21,593 bases of DNA, from assembly GCA_964441145.1 (NCBI GenBank), contig CAYTUB010000049.1, positions 1-21,593 of the forward strand, in the 5' to 3' direction. Positions within the stretch are counted from its first letter, which is position 1. Every line of letters begins with the position of its first letter. The position numbers and the translations under genes are program-made. Shown piece after piece: positions 6,833 through 15,215 of this stretch. The notes below the pieces were generated by a model, which was not told where the DNA came from, ran no database searches, and saw nothing but the letters and a program-made list of their open reading frames with translations. Source of the stretch: SHLQ01 sp964441145 (GTDB taxonomy: Bacteria; Actinomycetota; Acidimicrobiia; Acidimicrobiales; SHLQ01).

Positions 6833-9800
6833 GTGGGGACAAGGCCGAACGTCAACTCGCGCGTACGCATTGAGTTAGCGCCTAAGTTTGCGCTGTTCAT
6901 CGACGAGCACCTTGTCGAGGTTTCTCGTCCGCAAGTGCGGACGGTGCTGGCGATTCTGGCGACTAGCTCAGGGCCGGTTAGCGGTGACTACTTGGAGGAA
7001 GCGCTCTGGCCCGATTCGCTTCCAGCGAATCCAGAGTCTGCGCTGCGCACCATTATTTCCCGCAGCCGGTCGGTGCTCGAAGGAGCGTCCGATTCCCTGG
7101 TCGCCAAGGACGGCGTCTGTTGGCTCGAATCAGACTCCGATTGGGGTGAGCTGAAGCGCCTCACCGAGAGCAACCCATCGGAGACGCCCAGCACAGTACG
7201 ACTTGAAGCCTTTCTACGCCAGAGTTCAGGCGTCCCCTTCGCGGGCATCACCGATTCAGAGGTCATCGGTGCGCGGCGGATCGAGTTTGAACGCCTCCGG
7301 ACACGGGTCGAACGGAATTTGCTCGATCGCTACTTCACCGAAGGCCGCTACGAAGATGCGGTGCTACAGGCGCTCACATTCCTTGACCACTCACCAGAAG
7401 ATGAACTCGTCTCGGCGGTCGCAGCCCGCGCCCTGGGCCACCTTGGCCGCAAGACCCAAGGCCTCGAACTCCTTCAGCGGACCCGTTCGGCTTTGGTGCT
7501 GCGTGGGCTCGATCCATCAGGCGAATTGCAAGACGTTGAGGCCGAGCTGCTCGCTACCGCCGAGGGTCTGCGACAGGTGTCGCCGCCCCAGGTGATGCTC
7601 CCCACCGGAGGCCTTGTCGGCAGAGACGCACAACTCACCCGTTTCTCACAGCTCGGGCCAGGAGAAACGCTGCTGGTCGAGGGGGAACCAGGCATAGGCA
7701 AGAGCTCGCTCTTGGGCGTCTATGCCGAGCGTTGCCAGGACGCTGGCGTACAAGTGGTCACGGTCAAGGCAAGCGCGAGCGCGTCGTCGCCCATGGGTGC
7801 CTTGTCAACTCTTGTAGAGCACCTTCTCGACCTTGACGGGGTCACGGCGACCGAGGATCACCTCGCCTCGCTCTCAGTCCTGCTTCCCAATCTCGGCGAC
7901 GAGTCAACTCCCCCGACCAGTAGAGAAGGACTTGTCGCTGGCGTCGTCGACTTCATCATCGATGCTGTCGAGGCGACGCGAGTTGTGCTTGCGATCGATG
8001 ATGCGCAGTGGCTCGATTTGGCGTCGGGCCTTGTGCTGCGGGCTCTCATTCGGAGCAAACGATGTCGACTGTTGATCCTTGCTCGACAGGGCTGGAGTCA
8101 GGAATTCTTGGCCGACGCGGCGCACTTGGTTGAGGTAATCGAACTCGGCCCACTCGAGCAGGCTGATACCGAGTCGCTCGTGGCACAAGCGGCACCTGAC
8201 TTGCCTTCGAGCGCCTCGGCAGCGCGGTTGCACGACTGGAGCGGCGGCAATCCGTTCTTCTTAGGGATGCTGGTCGACTTGATCGAGCAGGAGATCGACA
8301 TCGACGAATCGCTGCCGCCGATCGTCCTTGACGCAACGCAACGCCGTATGGAAGTGCTCAGCCATTCGAGTCGGCGAGTCCTTCAAAAAGCTTCGGTAGT
8401 GGGAACCTCCTTCGACGAAGCGGCTGTTGCCCTACTCGACGAGTCAGCCCAGAGGGGCCTCGCCGAAGCCGCTGAGGCCGGACTCATCGAACGACGTACC
8501 GGCGGCCAGAGCGTCTTTAGACACGCCATCGTCGCCGATGCGGCCTATCAACTACTTGGCGAAGCGGATCGCATTGGGTTACACGATCAGGTCGGTCGAA
8601 TACTCGAAGCGCGTGGAGCGGAGGCGATCGTCGTCTTCGAGCACGCACGGGAAGCGGTGAGCCTCGATGGGTGGCGAGCTGGAGATCTGGCCTTGAGCGC
8701 AGCGGTGCAACATCTCCGCGCGTTTCAGTGGGAGGCCGCAGCGGAGGTCGCAACGTGGGGACTTACGCACGGGTTGGCGCCCAGGCAATACCGTTTGCGT
8801 ATCGCCCGATCTCGTGCCGAGATTGCGCTCGGCGTTCCACACAGCCAACTCAGTCTGCTCGCGAGCGCTCGCGAGGCCATGCAAGAGGGCGATAGCGAGG
8901 CACTGGTCGATGCCACCATCGAGTTGAGCAATAGCGGTTCGGTCGCATTGACAGGGATCGACGTCGAATCGGTCAAGGAACTTGTCGACGCAGCGCTCGT
9001 TGTGGCCGGTGAGGTCGGTCGTCTCGATGAGCTACGAGCCTCGACAGCTCGCGCCTTCGTCTACTCGCGTTTTGGGGCGTTTGGGCAAGAGCAGTACGCA
9101 AAGGCCTTTGCCAATTACGAGAACCTGGACCTACCAGTGCAAGAGCTGATCTTGCGAAATAGCGAGGCTGGTTTGTCCAATCCTCGGGATTTCGGGTTGG
9201 CTCAGCGAACCTCAACCTTGTTGAGCGACGCCGCAGACCGAAGCCCCGAGTTGCGTTGGCTCGCCCGATGGTTTCAGTTTCGAGATGCCCTCATCGCTGG
9301 CGATGGGGAGCGCTTGGCTTGGGCGCTGCGAGACCTTCGAAAGGCCGCGGCGGGGGCTGAACGGCGGCATACATTCGTGATCTTGGGGCAGACCTTCGAC
9401 ATGGATATGCAGCGATCGTGGGCCGAGGCCGCTATGGCGTTGATCCATCAGGACTTTGACACCGCGGAGCGATTTGCCGAACAGGCGTTGGCGACTGGTC
9501 TTGAGCAACTCGCGATTCGCGGAGACGGCTTTGGCGAGGGTTGGGTGCTGAACTCCTACGGTCTCTTGCTGCTCGCGATTCGTCATGCACAAGGTCGCCT
9601 AGCGGAGCTTGTCGACATCGTTGAGACCTCGGCTCCTCTTGTCCCCGCATGGCGTGTTGCGATTGTTATCACGAACCATGCTGCCGGAAACAGCGAACGC
9701 GTTCGCGAGGAACTTGCCGTGCTCTCAGCGAAACGCTTCGAAGCGCTCGTTCCCGATCCGACCTGGACTGCAGCCGTTCACCTTCTCGCCGACCCGGTTG

Positions 9801-10036
9801 TTGCACACGGAAATCCGGAAACAGTTCAGCATCTCTACGAACTCATCGAGCCCTACCAGGACCGCATGAGTTACAGCGGTTTGTGTACGTTTGGCCCGCT
9901 GGGCGATTCGTGCGCGCAATTGGCCGATGCACTCGGGATGACCGATGCAGCTGCGTTCCACCGACAGCAAGCAACGCGTCAGCTCGTTCGCCTTCGCGAG
10001 AGGTCGCGGTGGGCATTTGACGAAGGCTCTGGCTAG
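6833..10036 (+). CDS. Large SARP-type transcriptional regulator (wHTH-BTAD-AAA+-TPR-like)
   Basis: This 1067-residue protein opens with an OmpR/SARP-type winged helix (about 10-95; LATSSGPVSGDYLEEALWPD, then SALRTIISRSRSVL). A helical bacterial transcriptional activation domain follows (about 100-245). Next is an AAA+ ATPase module starting with GLVGRD near 263, with Walker A GEPGIGKS at 284-291 and Walker B VVLAIDD at 384-390. The rest is a long helical repeat region of TPR type (about 600-1067). There is no C-terminal LuxR-type helix-turn-helix, so DNA contact should come from the N-terminus. Such proteins activate transcription in response to signals sensed through the ATPase and repeat regions; neither ligand nor targets can be read here. 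The GTG start has GGAGG 6 nt upstream. The gene stands alone and ends before two hairpins. Confidence 0.85.
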   Translation: MGTRPNVNSRVRIELAPKFALFIDEHLVEVSRPQVRTVLAILATSSGPVSGDYLEEALWPDSLPANPESALRTIISRSRSVLEGASDSLVAKDGVCWLESDSDWGELKRLTESNPSETPSTVRLEAFLRQSSGVPFAGITDSEVIGARRIEFERLRTRVERNLLDRYFTEGRYEDAVLQALTFLDHSPEDELVSAVAARALGHLGRKTQGLELLQRTRSALVLRGLDPSGELQDVEAELLATAEGLRQVSPPQVMLPTGGLVGRDAQLTRFSQLGPGETLLVEGEPGIGKSSLLGVYAERCQDAGVQVVTVKASASASSPMGALSTLVEHLLDLDGVTATEDHLASLSVLLPNLGDESTPPTSREGLVAGVVDFIIDAVEATRVVLAIDDAQWLDLASGLVLRALIRSKRCRLLILARQGWSQEFLADAAHLVEVIELGPLEQADTESLVAQAAPDLPSSASAARLHDWSGGNPFFLGMLVDLIEQEIDIDESLPPIVLDATQRRMEVLSHSSRRVLQKASVVGTSFDEAAVALLDESAQRGLAEAAEAGLIERRTGGQSVFRHAIVADAAYQLLGEADRIGLHDQVGRILEARGAEAIVVFEHAREAVSLDGWRAGDLALSAAVQHLRAFQWEAAAEVATWGLTHGLAPRQYRLRIARSRAEIALGVPHSQLSLLASAREAMQEGDSEALVDATIELSNSGSVALTGIDVESVKELVDAALVVAGEVGRLDELRASTARAFVYSRFGAFGQEQYAKAFANYENLDLPVQELILRNSEAGLSNPRDFGLAQRTSTLLSDAADRSPELRWLARWFQFRDALIAGDGERLAWALRDLRKAAAGAERRHTFVILGQTFDMDMQRSWAEAAMALIHQDFDTAERFAEQALATGLEQLAIRGDGFGEGWVLNSYGLLLLAIRHAQGRLAELVDIVETSAPLVPAWRVAIVITNHAAGNSERVREELAVLSAKRFEALVPDPTWTAAVHLLADPVVAHGNPETVQHLYELIEPYQDRMSYSGLCTFGPLGDSCAQLADALGMTDAAAFHRQQATRQLVRLRERSRWAFDEGSG

Positions 10037-10072
10037 CAAATTTGGGAAATTTCCGCCCCTTTGCCGGTAACG

Positions 10073-10088
10073 GTGTTTGCGGAAACAC
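10073..10088 (+). terminator. Hairpin after the SARP-type regulator gene
   Basis: GTGTTT at 10073-10078 and AAACAC at 10083-10088 form a perfect 6-bp stem around GCGG, 36 nt after the stop codon. A wider alternative pairs TTTCCGC at 10050-10056 with GCGGAAA at 10079-10085. There is no U-tract, so it may be a weak terminator or an mRNA 3'-end structure. Confidence 0.35.
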
Positions 10089-10120
10089 TCTGGAAATACC
10101 TCATCGCTACTGTGGCTTGC

Positions 10121-10154
10121 CTGGCTGAAGGCCCGGCGGGGGGTCTTCAGCCAG
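10121..10154. terminator. Strong hairpin between convergent genes, probable bidirectional terminator
   Basis: CTGGCTGAAGGCCC pairs with GGGTCTTCAGCCAG across a GGCGGG loop, giving a 14-bp stem with one G-T wobble. It lies between the ends of the SARP-type regulator gene (plus) and the aldolase gene (minus), where a shared terminator is expected. No immediate U-tract follows on either strand, as is common for GC-rich actinobacterial terminators. Confidence 0.6.
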
Positions 10155-10187
10155 AACTCTCTGGCGCGCAAATTTTTGGTGCTTGAC

Positions 10188-10952
10188 CTATGAGTTCTTG
10201 AACTCTTCGACGATGGCTTTCGCTGCTCGGGACAGCAGCATGGTGTCCACGTCGAGGCCTACGAAGGACGCTCCGGCATCGAGGTAGCCGCGAGCAACGT
10301 CTGGCTTCAGCGCGAGTGCGCCGCCAGCCTTTCCCGTGGCTTTGATTCGTGAGAGCGCTCCGCTGACGGCTGCGGTGACATCGGGGTGGCCGACATTGCC
10401 AAGGTGTCCAAGTGCTGCTCCGAGATCGCTCGGCCCAACAAAGAGGGCATCCACGCCGTCGACCGCGGCGATTGCTTCGAGATTGTCGAGAGCTTCAGGA
10501 GTCTCGATCTGGACGATCAAGCAGACTTCGTTGTCGGCCTCCGCCCAGTAGTCTTCGGCTTGCCCCCATCGAGCCGACCGAGCGCTTGCGACGCCCCGGA
10601 CACCGCGAGGCGGATAGCGCGTGGCCGCAACAAGTTCCTCGGCCTGCTCGGGCGTGTTGACCATTGGAATGAGCAACGTCTGTGCGCCGATGTCGAGCAG
10701 TTGCTTGATGATGACCGTTGTTCCTTCGGCTGGGCGAACGATTGGAGACGCGTCGTAGCCGTGCACCGCCTGGAGTTGGGCCAGGATCGATCGGATGTCG
10801 TTTGGCGCATGCTCGCCGTCGATCAAGATCCAGTCGAAGCCAGCAACAGCGGCGATCTCTGCGGCGACAGCGTCAGCAAGGCTTACCCAAATCCCGTATT
10901 GCGAACCGGGTTCACTCAGTCGGGCCTTGAAAGTGTTTCGAGGCATTTTCAT
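10188..10952 (-). CDS. HpcH/HpaI-family class II aldolase
   Basis: This 254-residue protein matches the HpaI family, metal-dependent aldolases that split 4-hydroxy-2-oxo acids into pyruvate and an aldehyde such as succinic semialdehyde. Residues equivalent to the E. coli HpaI active site are visible: D45 and H48 (DGEHAP), R73 (VRP), and metal ligands E150 (QIETPEA) and D176 (GPSDL). The ATG at 10952 is chosen because AAGGA lies 10 nt upstream; an in-frame ATG at 11003 would add 17 residues that do not look like family sequence. The gene follows the MFS transporter gene on the same strand after 152 nt, and that gap holds two palindromes, so it may have its own control. The natural substrate is not known, and the 2-dehydro-3-deoxygalactarate aldolase subgroup is also possible. 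Confidence 0.88.
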   Translation of the reverse strand: MKMPRNTFKARLSEPGSQYGIWVSLADAVAAEIAAVAGFDWILIDGEHAPNDIRSILAQLQAVHGYDASPIVRPAEGTTVIIKQLLDIGAQTLLIPMVNTPEQAEELVAATRYPPRGVRGVASARSARWGQAEDYWAEADNEVCLIVQIETPEALDNLEAIAAVDGVDALFVGPSDLGAALGHLGNVGHPDVTAAVSGALSRIKATGKAGGALALKPDVARGYLDAGASFVGLDVDTMLLSRAAKAIVEEFKNS

Positions 10953-11040
10953 CGCTGGTCCATCCTTCTTCGGTGCACGATCATTGTTGTCGGTCCCCAA
11001 CATGCTCGTGCGGACGGGTCGGTCACCCAGTTCAGGCGCC

Positions 11041-11056
11041 TTTGACGAAAGTCAAA
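11041..11056. repeat. Perfect 6-bp inverted repeat with GAAA loop
   Basis: TTTGAC-GAAA-GTCAAA lies between the stop of the MFS gene and the start of the aldolase gene. It could form a small hairpin in mRNA or serve as a protein-binding site. It is too weak to call a terminator. Confidence 0.3.
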
Positions 11057-11068
11057 AGCACCGCTCCG

Positions 11069-11079
11069 ATGTACTACAT
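11069..11079. promoter_or_regulatory. Perfect palindrome with a GntR/FadR-like core, candidate operator
   Basis: ATGTACTACAT is an 11-bp perfect odd palindrome with a GT-N3-AC core, as known for operators of the FadR subfamily of GntR regulators. It lies upstream of the aldolase gene and 26 bp past the end of the MFS gene. No GntR-type gene is present in the window. Confidence 0.3.
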
Positions 11080-11104
11080 AGCGGATCCGAGCAGCACCGC
11101 ACCG

Positions 11105-12529
11105 CTAACGCCCAGGCAGACGGATCGCGAGCGCAATCAGTGCCGTAGAGACTCCAGCCACGATTACGTACGCCACCTGAAAGCCATCGTTGAACGCCTG
11201 CCCAGCCCCCGGCGTGCTCATGAGTTCGCCGAGCGGGATATCGAACCCTCTCGAGGTCATGACGCCAGCGACCACCGCCGCGGCCAATGCTTGGCTTACG
11301 ACACTGCCGATAGTTCGGGTGACGTTGGTGAAGGCACCGCCAACGCCGAGGAACTCCGGAGGCATCGCTCCAAGCATCGCCGCGTTGCTTGTGACGTTCC
11401 ACAGCCCGGTCCCGATGCCCCCACCGCCAGCCAACACACCGATGAAGACCAACGATGTCGTGTCGGTGGAAAGAGCGAAGCTCGCGCCCGCTGCAATCTG
11501 CAGGGCGATGCCAATGAGCGACGGTATTCGTGGCCCGATGTGGTCATAGAGTCGCCCGGCGATCTGGCCTCCTACGCCGAGTCCGATGGCCGTTAGCGCG
11601 ATGATTGCCCCCGCAGCAACCGTGCTGGCCTGGCGGAAGCTCAGCAGGTAGATCGGCAGCAGAAAAACCGTGGTTGAGGCTGCGAGAAAGCCGAGTAGAC
11701 GAATTGCAGCAGCGGTTCGAAACACTCGCTCTGAAAAAAGGCGGAGTTCGAGTAGGGGATGTTCGATCTGCAGTTCCCATCGAATGAAAAGGAAGACAAG
11801 CGTGACAACTGCAATCGCACCGAAGAAGACGACTGGCGAAAGCCAGGGCACAGAGAACGGATTGCTGATCGTGACGATCAGTGCTGTTACCGCCAATGCG
11901 GACAAGACGCTGCCGCGCACGTCGAACGTTCGGGTTTCATCTACGTCTCGGAGTTGGTGGTTCGGGATGAGAACTTTGACGGCAATCAGGGACAAGGCAG
12001 ATGGGATCACCAGCAATACGAAGATGGTGTTCCACGAAAGGAACTCAAGGCCGAAGCCGCCAAGCAATGGTGCGCTCGCAGAACCGACGGCGACCGCTGC
12101 GGTTTGTGCACCCAACGCCTGGCCCCGTTCTTCGTTCGGGAACACGGCAACCAAAATTCCAGTGGCCACCGATTGCACCATTGCATTGCCGATGGCGGTG
12201 ACGATGCGGGCTGCGATCAGGGTCGCAAAGGTGGGGCTGAGCCCGGTGAGCAGTACCCCAAGCCCAAAGATCGCGACGCCGATGAGGAATACGCGCTTGT
12301 CGCCAAGGAGGTCGGCGAGGCCGCCGAGCGGCAACAGGAGCGCGGCGATGAGCAGCGATTCGATAATGACGACCCATCCCACGACGCTGAGCGTCACCTC
12401 AAAGTCGTCGGCGATCTCCGGTAGTGCCAGGAAGGAAAACGCCGTGGCGAAGACGATGGTGATGAATGTGCTGGCGATTGCGATGAACGCGCGCCACTTG
12501 GGCTGCTGCAAAACACCGCGTGAACTCAT
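11105..12529 (-). CDS. MFS transporter, 14-helix DHA2-like
   Basis: This 474-residue membrane protein has about 14 hydrophobic segments, the count typical of the DHA2 drug:proton antiporter branch. The loop after helix 2 carries MFS motif A (GGLADLLGDKRV, 69-80). A region resembling the antiporter motif C follows near 155-165 (GSASAPLLGGFG). DHA2 members are mostly proton-driven exporters of drugs or metabolites, but import cannot be excluded. The gene is divergent from the alcohol dehydrogenase operon across 68 bp and precedes the aldolase gene on the same strand. It may export a toxic intermediate of the pathway or move its substrate. The ATG at 12529 has no Shine-Dalgarno sequence but has TATGGT 6 nt upstream. 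Confidence 0.9.
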   Translation of the reverse strand: MSSRGVLQQPKWRAFIAIASTFITIVFATAFSFLALPEIADDFEVTLSVVGWVVIIESLLIAALLLPLGGLADLLGDKRVFLIGVAIFGLGVLLTGLSPTFATLIAARIVTAIGNAMVQSVATGILVAVFPNEERGQALGAQTAAVAVGSASAPLLGGFGLEFLSWNTIFVLLVIPSALSLIAVKVLIPNHQLRDVDETRTFDVRGSVLSALAVTALIVTISNPFSVPWLSPVVFFGAIAVVTLVFLFIRWELQIEHPLLELRLFSERVFRTAAAIRLLGFLAASTTVFLLPIYLLSFRQASTVAAGAIIALTAIGLGVGGQIAGRLYDHIGPRIPSLIGIALQIAAGASFALSTDTTSLVFIGVLAGGGGIGTGLWNVTSNAAMLGAMPPEFLGVGGAFTNVTRTIGSVVSQALAAAVVAGVMTSRGFDIPLGELMSTPGAGQAFNDGFQVAYVIVAGVSTALIALAIRLPGR

Positions 12530-12535
12530 CGCCCG

Positions 12536-12590
12536 ACCATATCCACGGTACGTCTTGAACAGTTCACGACTTGCGGCCTAGGCGTACTAT
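12536..12590. promoter_or_regulatory. Divergent promoter pair with central palindromic operator candidate
   Basis: On the minus strand, TATGGT (12536-12541) lies 6 nt before the MFS start. On the plus strand, TACTAT (12585-12590) lies 7 nt before the alcohol dehydrogenase GTG. Both fit TANNNT -10 elements of leaderless transcripts. Between them, 12552-12570 forms a 19-bp palindrome centred on A12561, with 8 of 9 pairs and a perfect TGAACAGTTCA core. It covers the expected -35 positions of both promoters (TTCACG at 12563-12568 for the plus strand). A repressor or activator bound there could control both transcripts. Confidence 0.45.
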
Positions 12591-12597
12591 TGGGGGG

Positions 12598-13743
12598 GTG
12601 AGTACGCACGGGGTCCAAATCGATATCCAGGCAGCGGTTGCCCATGATCCAGACCAGCCGTTCCAGACGATGTCGGTCGAGCTTCGTGCACCCGGGCCCG
12701 AAGAGCTCCTCGTGAAGGTCGTCGCAACGGGGATCTGCCATACCGATGTGATGACGAAGACGAAGGGCTTGTGCGAGTTCCCCATCGTGCTCGGTCACGA
12801 GGGCGTCGGAGTCGTCGAACAGGTTGGAACATCGGTCACGGATTTCGCGATTGGCGACCACGTGATCATGAGCTACGACTACTGCGATCAGTGCGTTCAC
12901 TGTGATGCGGGCAAGCCGTCCTATTGCGTCGATCACGGTTCGCTTAACTTCGCCGGCACTCGGCCCGACGGCGAACGCACGCACCGTACGCCCGGTGGCG
13001 CCGAGGCTGACATCGGCGGTTCGTTCTTCCAGCAATCATCGTTTGCCACGCACGCGCTTGCCCATGTCACGAACACGATCAAGGTCGACAAGTCACTCCC
13101 CTTGGCCACCCTGGCACCGCTGGCATGTGGCGTGCAGACCGGGGCGGGAACGGTATTCAACACCCTCGAAGTAGTTGCCGATTCGAGCCTTGCCGTTTTC
13201 GGCTGTGGCTGCGTTGGCTTGTCGGCGGTCATGGCCGCCAAGGTGGCAGGTGCGGCAACGATCATCGCGGTGGATCTCAATGCCGCGAGACTGGAGATGG
13301 CGCACGAACTCGGCGCCACGCACTCGTTCAACCCGGCCGACTTCGCCGACGGCGATGCGTTGCTCGCCGCGATCGCCGACGTCGTTCCCGGCGGATGCAA
13401 CTACGCAATCGATACCACCGGTAATCCGGGGGTACTTCGTCAAGCATTCGACTCCTGCGGACCTCGCGGCGTCGCGGCAATGATTGCTCCGGGGGTTCCG
13501 GGCACCGAGGTGACCGTCGAGATGATGGGGCTTTTGCCCGGCAAGTCGTTGCGCGGCGTCGTGCAGGGCGACTCGGTATCGAAGACCTTCATTCCCAAAC
13601 TCATCGAGCTCTGGCAGGTTGGGTCGTTCCCCTTCGACCGACTGATCACGACCTTCGACTCCATCGATGCCATCGATGACGCCGTCCTCGCCATGAGCGC
13701 CGGTGACGTTATCAAGCCCGTCGTGATTATCGAGGACCTGTAG
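12598..13743 (+). CDS. Zinc-dependent alcohol dehydrogenase (aryl/benzyl alcohol dehydrogenase-like, MDR family)
   Basis: This 381-residue medium-chain dehydrogenase should oxidise a primary alcohol to an aldehyde with NAD(P). The catalytic zinc site is visible at C47 and H67 (GICHTD, GHEGVG) with the later Cys in PLACGVQTGAG. The structural zinc site is C96, C99, C102 and C110. The Rossmann motif GCGCVG is followed by an acidic residue in AVDLN, favouring NAD. The segments FFQQSSFATHALA and ACGVQTGAG are typical of the benzyl alcohol dehydrogenase branch. The GTG at 12598 is chosen because the family N-terminus begins just after it; an upstream TTG at 12571 is unlikely. It heads a plus-strand operon, and the aldehyde dehydrogenase gene starts 8 nt after its stop, so the aldehyde produced is probably passed on. 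Confidence 0.92.
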   Translation: MSTHGVQIDIQAAVAHDPDQPFQTMSVELRAPGPEELLVKVVATGICHTDVMTKTKGLCEFPIVLGHEGVGVVEQVGTSVTDFAIGDHVIMSYDYCDQCVHCDAGKPSYCVDHGSLNFAGTRPDGERTHRTPGGAEADIGGSFFQQSSFATHALAHVTNTIKVDKSLPLATLAPLACGVQTGAGTVFNTLEVVADSSLAVFGCGCVGLSAVMAAKVAGAATIIAVDLNAARLEMAHELGATHSFNPADFADGDALLAAIADVVPGGCNYAIDTTGNPGVLRQAFDSCGPRGVAAMIAPGVPGTEVTVEMMGLLPGKSLRGVVQGDSVSKTFIPKLIELWQVGSFPFDRLITTFDSIDAIDDAVLAMSAGDVIKPVVIIEDL

Positions 13744-13751
13744 GAGAGCCA

Positions 13752-15215
13752 ATGACAGTGATCGACCAGACCCTCGTGGGTAACGCAACCAATGCCTGGG
13801 TGAACGGTGAAGCGGTGCGGGCCAGTGGCACATTCGCCGTCGTGAATCCGGCGACGGGAGAACCCGTTGCCGAGGTTGTTGATAGCGACGCCGCAGTCAT
13901 CGGCGCGGCGATCACCGCCGCAGCCGATGCCTTCTCGACATGGTCGCAAACCGAGCCATCGCAACGAGCAGAGCAGCTGCGTGCCTGGGCTGATCTGATC
14001 GAGGAACGCACCGAGCAGGTCGCTGCGATCACCACGGCCGAGAGCGGCAAGCTGTTCCGCGAAGCTCGCGGCGAGGTCGGCGCCGGTGTCGCTGCCATTC
14101 GGTGGAGTGCACAACTGGCCGAGGACTATCAAGAAACCGACCTGCCTTCCCCGTCGCCGACCCGACGCCATTTCACGACGAAACAACCGGTTGGAGTGGT
14201 GGCCTGCATCACGCCATGGAACTTTCCCATCGCCGCGGTGCTCGTCAAGGTTGGCGCTGCGGTCGCAGCGGGGTGCACGGTCGTCGTCAAGCCGTCTGAG
14301 GAGACACCGCTGGTGGCATCGCTGCTGGCGCAACTCGCCAGCGAGTCCGGAATCCCAGCTGGGGTGATCAACGTCCTTGCCACATCAACCCCCGTGGTTT
14401 TCGGCGACGCGATCGCAGCGCGCAGCGAGGTTCGAGCCGTGGCCTTCACCGGGTCCACCCGGGTCGGAAAATTGCTGTACGCCCAGTGCGCGGGAACCGT
14501 GAAGCGGCTGTCGCTTGAACTCGGCGGCAACGCGCCGTTCATCGTGTTCGCTGACGCCGATATCGATCGAGCCGTGGCCGACGCGGTGAACGCCCGCTTC
14601 TACAACACGGGCCAGATCTGTGTTGGTGCAAACCGGTTCTTCATCCATGACGCTGTCTACGACGAGTTTGCAGACAAGCTCAGCGAGAAGGTCTCGACCC
14701 TCGCCGTCGGCGACGGTACCGCCGAAGACTCTGACCTCGGGCCGCTCATCAACCGTCGGGCCAAAGACCATTTCGTTTCCTTGCTCGACGATGCAACAGC
14801 AAAGGGAGCGCGGGTACTCGTTGGTGGCACTCCCGCTGACGGCGATGGTCTGTTTGTCGAGCCCACCGTTCTGGCCGACACCACCGAGGACATGGACGTC
14901 TACACCAAAGAGATCTTCGGGCCGATGGCTTGCCTGTACCGCTTCGACGACGGCGATGACGTTCTGGCACAAGCGAACGACACCCACGCCGGACTCGCCG
15001 CATATGCCTATAGCGAGAACCACGAACACCTCGCGCAGGTCAGCGCTCAACTTGAAGCTGGGGTGGTGGGCTTGAACACCACCCAGATCTTCGCCAGCGA
15101 ATTGCCCTTCGGTGGGGTGAAGGAATCGGGAATCGGGCGAGAACACGGCCACGGTTCCCTCGATGAGTTCTTGGAAATCAAGAGCGTCGCATTCGAGACA
15201 GGAGCAGCGTCATGA
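13752..15215 (+). CDS. NAD(P)-dependent aldehyde dehydrogenase (succinate-semialdehyde dehydrogenase-like)
   Basis: This 487-residue enzyme oxidises an aldehyde to the acid. Catalytic residues are present: N157 (TPWNFP), K180 (VVKPSEETP), E256 (LELGGN) and nucleophile C290 (NTGQICVGANR). The cofactor loop FTGSTRVGK (232-240) and the C-terminal KEIFGPM are also clear. Length and the TGQIC motif fit the succinate/glutarate-semialdehyde group, but substrate range cannot be set from sequence. AGGAG lies 5 nt before the ATG and overlaps the stop of the alcohol dehydrogenase gene. The stop overlaps the start of the next gene as ATGA, giving strong translational coupling. It probably acts directly after the alcohol dehydrogenase. 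Confidence 0.93.
   Translation: MTVIDQTLVGNATNAWVNGEAVRASGTFAVVNPATGEPVAEVVDSDAAVIGAAITAAADAFSTWSQTEPSQRAEQLRAWADLIEERTEQVAAITTAESGKLFREARGEVGAGVAAIRWSAQLAEDYQETDLPSPSPTRRHFTTKQPVGVVACITPWNFPIAAVLVKVGAAVAAGCTVVVKPSEETPLVASLLAQLASESGIPAGVINVLATSTPVVFGDAIAARSEVRAVAFTGSTRVGKLLYAQCAGTVKRLSLELGGNAPFIVFADADIDRAVADAVNARFYNTGQICVGANRFFIHDAVYDEFADKLSEKVSTLAVGDGTAEDSDLGPLINRRAKDHFVSLLDDATAKGARVLVGGTPADGDGLFVEPTVLADTTEDMDVYTKEIFGPMACLYRFDDGDDVLAQANDTHAGLAAYAYSENHEHLAQVSAQLEAGVVGLNTTQIFASELPFGGVKESGIGREHGHGSLDEFLEIKSVAFETGAAS

Noticed and set aside
10953..11003. Upstream ATG start for the aldolase
   Set aside because: No ribosome binding site precedes it, and the extra 17 residues are charged and unlike the family. 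The ATG at 10952 has AAGGA upstream.
11670..12581. 303-codon plus-strand ORF opposite the MFS transporter
   Set aside because: Its Ser/Thr/Arg-rich translation is the typical shadow of a hydrophobic membrane-protein gene on the other strand.
12571..12597. Upstream TTG start for the alcohol dehydrogenase, adding nine residues
   Set aside because: The family N-terminus begins after the GTG at 12598, and the added sequence would overlap the predicted -10 element.
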